Assembly: GCA_902619105.1 (NCBI GenBank)
Contig: CACNCV010000002.1
Location: 81,092 to 145,091 of the forward strand
Source of the DNA: an uncultured Pelagibacteraceae bacterium
GTDB taxonomy: Bacteria; Pseudomonadota; Alphaproteobacteria; Pelagibacterales; AG-422-B15
Length of the DNA stretch: 64,000 bases
Direction of reading: 5' to 3'
The notes under the pieces were generated by a model that saw nothing but the letters and a program-made list of their open reading frames with translations, had not been told where the DNA came from and did not search any database. Position 1 is the stretch's first letter. Every line of letters starts with the position of its first letter. Both the position numbers and the translations under genes were made by a program. Shown here one piece after another: positions 60,904-64,000 of this stretch.

Positions 60904-61531
60904 ATTTTCCGTTTGTTTTTTTGTAAAAATATAAAGATATTGAATAAAAAACTATTGTTCCAATAATCCATGCAGATTGAGATTGAAGCGTTATGTCTCT
61001 TTCACCAAAATTTATTAATGTTGGATTAAAATAAGGGCCAAATGGCATTAATGGCGCCCAAGAAATTGCTGCATCGCTTCCTACTTGATTGTGATAAATA
61101 ACAGCCTCTACTAAAAAATTTTGACCCATGAACCAAATAAAAAACATAGACAAAAACACTAATTGAAATTTCTCATACTCAAGAGCTCTTTTTGGAAAAA
61201 TCCAATAAACAAGAATAATTGCAAACCAAACAATTCCAGTATCGGCCATTGAATTTACTAACCAATTAATTTCCATTGGAATTGCACATGTCATTGCATC
61301 AGATCTTCTGAGATTAACCGGATCACCGTCAATAAGTCCAAAATTAACCCATATTTCCCATCCAAGCGCAGCAATTAAAAATGAAGATAATAATGTTAAT
61401 GAAATCCATTTCTTCATTTGATTTTTATATATTAGATATGAAGATAAAATTATCGGAGCCATTGCAGATAAATAAACTACTATAGTTCTTCTCCACTCAA
61501 CAATATCTAACCCACAATCAAATAGCCACAT
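60902..61531 (-). CDS. Multi-span membrane protein, unknown function
   Basis: 209 residues with about six hydrophobic spans; a polar loop at about residues 70-90 (NFGLIDGDPVNLRRSDAM) and another near 150-170. No family recognised. It lies six bases after the CIA30 gene and is directly followed by a two-way terminator, so it is the last of a four-gene minus operon: small membrane protein, TauD-like, CIA30, this gene. Confidence 0.62.
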   Translation of the reverse strand: MWLFDCGLDIVEWRRTIVVYLSAMAPIILSSYLIYKNQMKKWISLTLLSSFLIAALGWEIWVNFGLIDGDPVNLRRSDAMTCAIPMEINWLVNSMADTGIVWFAIILVYWIFPKRALEYEKFQLVFLSMFFIWFMGQNFLVEAVIYHNQVGSDAAISWAPLMPFGPYFNPTLINFGERDITLQSQSAWIIGTIVFYSISLYFYKKTNGK

Positions 61532-61537
61532 ATCTCT

Positions 61538-62083
61538 CTATTCAATGAATTCTAATTCCTTTACGTAAATCTCTGCAACATGGTCTCTTCCATAAGCTAC
61601 AATGGCTACTGAAGTTATTTTCTTTGGATTAATTTGCTTTGCTAATAAAGTTCCTGATTTCTTAAAATCTTTGATCGGCATTATAAATTCATTATATTTT
61701 TCATTAACTGTAAATTCATGTGAATAGTATTGCCAGGGCAATATAGTTCCAGTTGTTCTTAAAAAAATAAAATATTTCTCATTATTGCCTCTCGCATACA
61801 GTCTGATCGACTTTGCTTTACTTAAATCAATATTTTTAAGTTCTCGACGAATTTGAATGAAACCACCATTGTTTTCCGTACTAACATTGCCACTAAGTAG
61901 TGCATAAACATCGCTATCAAATGAATTAAATTCAACTTCACCCTCAGAAACACCCCCCATCACATTGTCCGCAATATAAGTCCATTCATTCTTGTTTGTA
62001 AAATTATCTTTCAAAATATTTTCTCCATTCGACCCACTAATAAAAGTAATTGATAATAAAAGTACAATTAGAATTTTTTGCAT
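61538..62083 (-). CDS. CIA30-domain (NDUFAF1-like) secreted protein
   Basis: 181 residues with a signal peptide (MQKILIVLLLSITFISGSNG). WTYIADNVMGGVSEGEVEF, SVALSGNVSTENNGGFIQIRR-type segment and the end AEIYVKELEFIE are the CIA30 pattern; relatives act in assembly of mitochondrial complex I. The signal peptide puts this one outside the cytoplasm, so a carbohydrate-binding-like role is possible. 22 bases after the TauD-like gene. Confidence 0.8.
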   Translation of the reverse strand: MQKILIVLLLSITFISGSNGENILKDNFTNKNEWTYIADNVMGGVSEGEVEFNSFDSDVYALLSGNVSTENNGGFIQIRRELKNIDLSKAKSIRLYARGNNEKYFIFLRTTGTILPWQYYSHEFTVNEKYNEFIMPIKDFKKSGTLLAKQINPKKITSVAIVAYGRDHVAEIYVKELEFIE

Positions 62084-62105
62084 TAAAATATTATTTAATA
62101 GTTAT

Positions 62106-62945
62106 TTAATCTCTTCGATCCTTTAAAACTGTTACTCTATGCATTACTCGTTTTTCGGGCATATAATCACCAATTGCATAATGCATCGTACAACGATTAT
62201 CCCAAATAACTAACGTATTTGGTGTCCATTTAAATCTAATTTGAAATTCTGGTTTATTCATAAAATTAAATAAATAAGAAAGTAAGTTATTAGAGTCTGT
62301 TGTTGTCATGCCAACGATCTGGGACGTAAAACTAGGATTAATGTAAAGAAATTTCTCGCCCGAAATTGGATGAACCTTTACAACTGAATGGACAGCATTT
62401 CCAAATTCTTCAAACCCTTTATTTAATTTAACTGAAGACTCTCTATTGTCATCATTCATATAATTATTTCGAAAACTTCCCATGTCATGAATAGCTCTTA
62501 AGTTTTCAATCTGTGCTTTTAATTCATTGGGAAGTGCGTCATATATTTTTGATAGTGAACTCCATAAAGTATCACCTCCAACTTCTGGAATTATTTTACT
62601 GTACAATATAGACGCAAAAGGTGGATCATTTTTAAACGTTACATCAGTATGCCATTCATCTGTATCTGGTGCGTTATCCTCATCATTTTCCAACAAGACA
62701 ATTTCAGAAAATCCATCTACATGAGGGTAAACAGGATGTGGTTCTTCAATCGATCCAAAACTTTTTGCAAATTCAATATGAAATTTTGGTGTAATATCTT
62801 GATCCCTAAAAAATAGAACTTTGTAGTGAATTAAATCTTTATAAATTTGATTTTGAATTTCTTCATTAAAGTCTTTTGGCAAATTAATTCCATTAATCTC
62901 TGCCCCCAGCGCTGGACTTAGTTTATTTATATGATATTTTTGCAT
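62106..62945 (-). CDS. TauD/TfdA family dioxygenase
   Basis: 279 residues. Alpha-ketoglutarate Fe(II) site: EWHTDVTF (HxD), distal His in NRCTMHYA and the Arg in RVMHRVTV. ALGAEINGINLPKDF, FRDQDITPKFHIEFAKSFG and YINPSFTSQIVGM are standard. Members hydroxylate taurine, 2,4-D, alkylsulfates or hypophosphite; in a phosphorus- or sulfur-limited ocean cell any is possible. No sulfonate transporter is nearby, so the substrate is open. Confidence 0.9.
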   Translation of the reverse strand: MQKYHINKLSPALGAEINGINLPKDFNEEIQNQIYKDLIHYKVLFFRDQDITPKFHIEFAKSFGSIEEPHPVYPHVDGFSEIVLLENDEDNAPDTDEWHTDVTFKNDPPFASILYSKIIPEVGGDTLWSSLSKIYDALPNELKAQIENLRAIHDMGSFRNNYMNDDNRESSVKLNKGFEEFGNAVHSVVKVHPISGEKFLYINPSFTSQIVGMTTTDSNNLLSYLFNFMNKPEFQIRFKWTPNTLVIWDNRCTMHYAIGDYMPEKRVMHRVTVLKDRRD

Positions 62946-62953
62946 TGTTCATA

Positions 62954-63118
62954 TTAGAACAATTTTGTAACGATAAAGTAAAGTATAATAGAAATAGCAA
63001 CAAACGAATACCATATGATTACTGTGTTTCTAGCTTTATTTGGATTTAGTTTTTTGGGATTCTTGAGATCTTCCTCAGTTGGAACAGGTCCTAGTTTATG
63101 ATAAAATTTTTTTTTCAT
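62954..63118 (-). CDS. Small single-span membrane protein
   Basis: 54 residues. A basic start (MKKKFYHKLGPVPTEEDLKN) and one membrane span near the end (IIWYSFVAISIILYFIV). Stop lies eight bases before the TauD-like start on the same strand, suggesting one transcript. Composition and spacing argue for a true gene; no family recognised and no clear ribosome site. Confidence 0.5.
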   Translation of the reverse strand: MKKKFYHKLGPVPTEEDLKNPKKLNPNKARNTVIIWYSFVAISIILYFIVTKLF

Positions 63119-63481
63119 CTTAGATAAATATTTTTGAATTCTTAGTTTTCAAGTAATTGTTTACTATAAAAATTTAATTTAATCATTCAAATAGTCCCTA
63201 ATTTTATTTACTCTGCTTTTATGCGCTCCTTTACTTTCGCATTCTTTCCAAATATCAGAAAATGTTACACTCTCTGTACTTTTTCTAGTTTTACAGGTAT
63301 AAAACTATTTTTATAAGGTAAAATATAAATTTTTTTAATAACAATAAAATTACCAAAATTCTTTTAAAAATGTTTTTTGTTAAGTTTTAAGTAGACTTAA
63401 GTTTTAAGGATAATAATTTGCTGTTTTCAATCAAATATATATAATTGTTATAATTCAACAAATATCTTTTAAATATAATAA
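63119..63481. other. Gene-free AT-rich region with a possible gene remnant
   Basis: No complete gene is visible. On the minus strand between about 63180 and 63320 an open frame without a start codon reads SVTFSDIWKECESKGAHK and ends RDYLND, bounded upstream by TAG; it could be the tail of a decayed gene. The rest is AT-rich and probably holds the promoters of the 54-residue gene and the sulfotransferase-like gene. Confidence 0.35.
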
Positions 63482-64000
63482 ATGATTGCAGACGATAAAA
63501 AACATGTGATGGTTCTCAGCACAGGAAGAACTGGTACTAAATATCTATATGATTTCTTAAGATATCAAGGTCTTTTGAGTTATCACGAAGAACTGTATGG
63601 GAACATAGAACCTTCCAAATATGCAGAAGCTTCAAATTTAATTTCTAATAATTGGTACAAAAATATATTTGGAAATGATGATATATGCATGAATATTGTA
63701 GATGATTATGTAAATAATTTATCAAATATTATTGGCCGTAAAAATCTTTTTCAAAGTTTTTATTCCGGATCTCCTAAACATAGTGTTAAAGCAAAATTAT
63801 TATTATTCAAAAAATATCTTAAATATCCATATGCGTTATCAAATAAAATTGTAATTGACTGTAATAACGGAAATTCGCCATTATTTAGCAAAATATTTGA
63901 AGCTTGTAAGTCTATTGGAATAAAAAATTATTTTATTATATTATATCGTAATCCAATAAAGATGATTCATTCAATTTATAGAGTAGAATCTTTATCAGAT
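63482..64000 (+). CDS. Sulfotransferase-like protein (3' end cut by window edge)
   Basis: 173 codons from ATG 63482 run to the right edge without a stop. VMVLSTGRTGTKYLYDFLR at residues 9-27 is a P-loop-like 5'-phosphosulfate-binding motif, and IILYRNPIKMIHSIY near the end fits the 3'-phosphate loop (RNP). These are the PAPS-binding signs of sulfotransferases, often found in surface polysaccharide or lipid modification gene sets. Very AT-rich. Domain limits beyond the window are unknown. Confidence 0.68.
   Translation, partial: MIADDKKHVMVLSTGRTGTKYLYDFLRYQGLLSYHEELYGNIEPSKYAEASNLISNNWYKNIFGNDDICMNIVDDYVNNLSNIIGRKNLFQSFYSGSPKHSVKAKLLLFKKYLKYPYALSNKIVIDCNNGNSPLFSKIFEACKSIGIKNYFIILYRNPIKMIHSIYRVESLSD

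Noticed and set aside
1..64000. tRNA, rRNA, CRISPR, insertion sequences, phage genes
   Set aside because: None seen on reading both strands; no T-loop-like GTTCGAATC, no regular spacer-repeat array, no transposase or integrase motif. A tRNA scan would settle the first.

Overview
The window is a strongly AT-rich, very densely packed piece of a bacterial chromosome. Genes abut or overlap by a few bases (ATGA, TAATG and TAGTG junctions), many starts are TTG or GTG, and I saw no tRNA, rRNA, CRISPR array, transposase or phage gene. Gene families such as DUF3576, DUF1192, DUF2237, PstA with a long N-terminal insert, thioredoxin-type ArsC with an AqpS-like channel, PlcP with its glycosyltransferase, and paired phnE genes point to an alphaproteobacterium. 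The base composition and compactness suggest a streamlined marine lineage (SAR11, HIMB59/AEGEAN-169 or similar). The exact lineage is inference.

Region 1 (1-29.8 kb) is almost wholly devoted to phosphorus. It opens with a phosphonate ABC transporter (phnD cut by the left edge, two phnE genes), two small secreted unknowns and an MFS permease. The repressor gene phnF follows, then C-P lyase (phnGHIJKL), phnN, a DUF1045 2H-phosphoesterase and phnM. Facing it on the minus strand is a long phosphate block read right to left: ppk, ppx, phoR, a YwaF-like membrane protein, pstS, pstC, pstA, pstB, phoU, phoB, and then arsC and an AqpS-like channel. Next come sixA, a DUF3576 lipoprotein, a porin with a phased repeat array upstream, and a glycosyltransferase plus metallophosphoesterase pair matching the Agt/PlcP lipid-remodelling system. 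Candidate PHO boxes (7-mers of the TGTCAT/TGTAAT type at 11-base steps) lie upstream of pstS, plcP and the MFS gene.

Region 2 (30-49.3 kb) carries two membrane proteins, a branched-chain amino acid-type ABC transporter split into two places (livH, livM, livG on plus at 31.4-34.1 kb; livF, an acyl-CoA ligase and two tandem binding proteins on minus at 41.9-46.9 kb), and a minus-strand catabolic operon. That operon holds an AtuA-like protein, acyl-CoA ligase, thiamine pyrophosphokinase, FAD monooxygenase, enoyl-CoA hydratase and a TIGR03084 protein. Between the two transporter halves lie a pyrroloquinoline-quinone-type sugar dehydrogenase, DoxX, DUF2237, DUF6552 and nitronate monooxygenase genes.

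Region 3 (49.3-64 kb) is mixed housekeeping and accessory: DUF805, flavin reductase, fatty acid desaturase, cyclopropane fatty acid synthase, diaminopropionate ammonia-lyase-like enzyme, a secreted putative zinc protease, msrA, an unusual methyltransferase-like protein, and a compact operon of small alpha/beta-barrel, cupin, SnoaL-like and GYD proteins divergent from an HSDL2-like SDR. A stretch of consecutive stem-loops at 60.7-60.9 kb looks like an undescribed structured RNA. The window ends in a partial sulfotransferase-like gene. Several genes under 60 codons were found by reading the gaps: 29774, 49737, 60296, 60415 and 62954.
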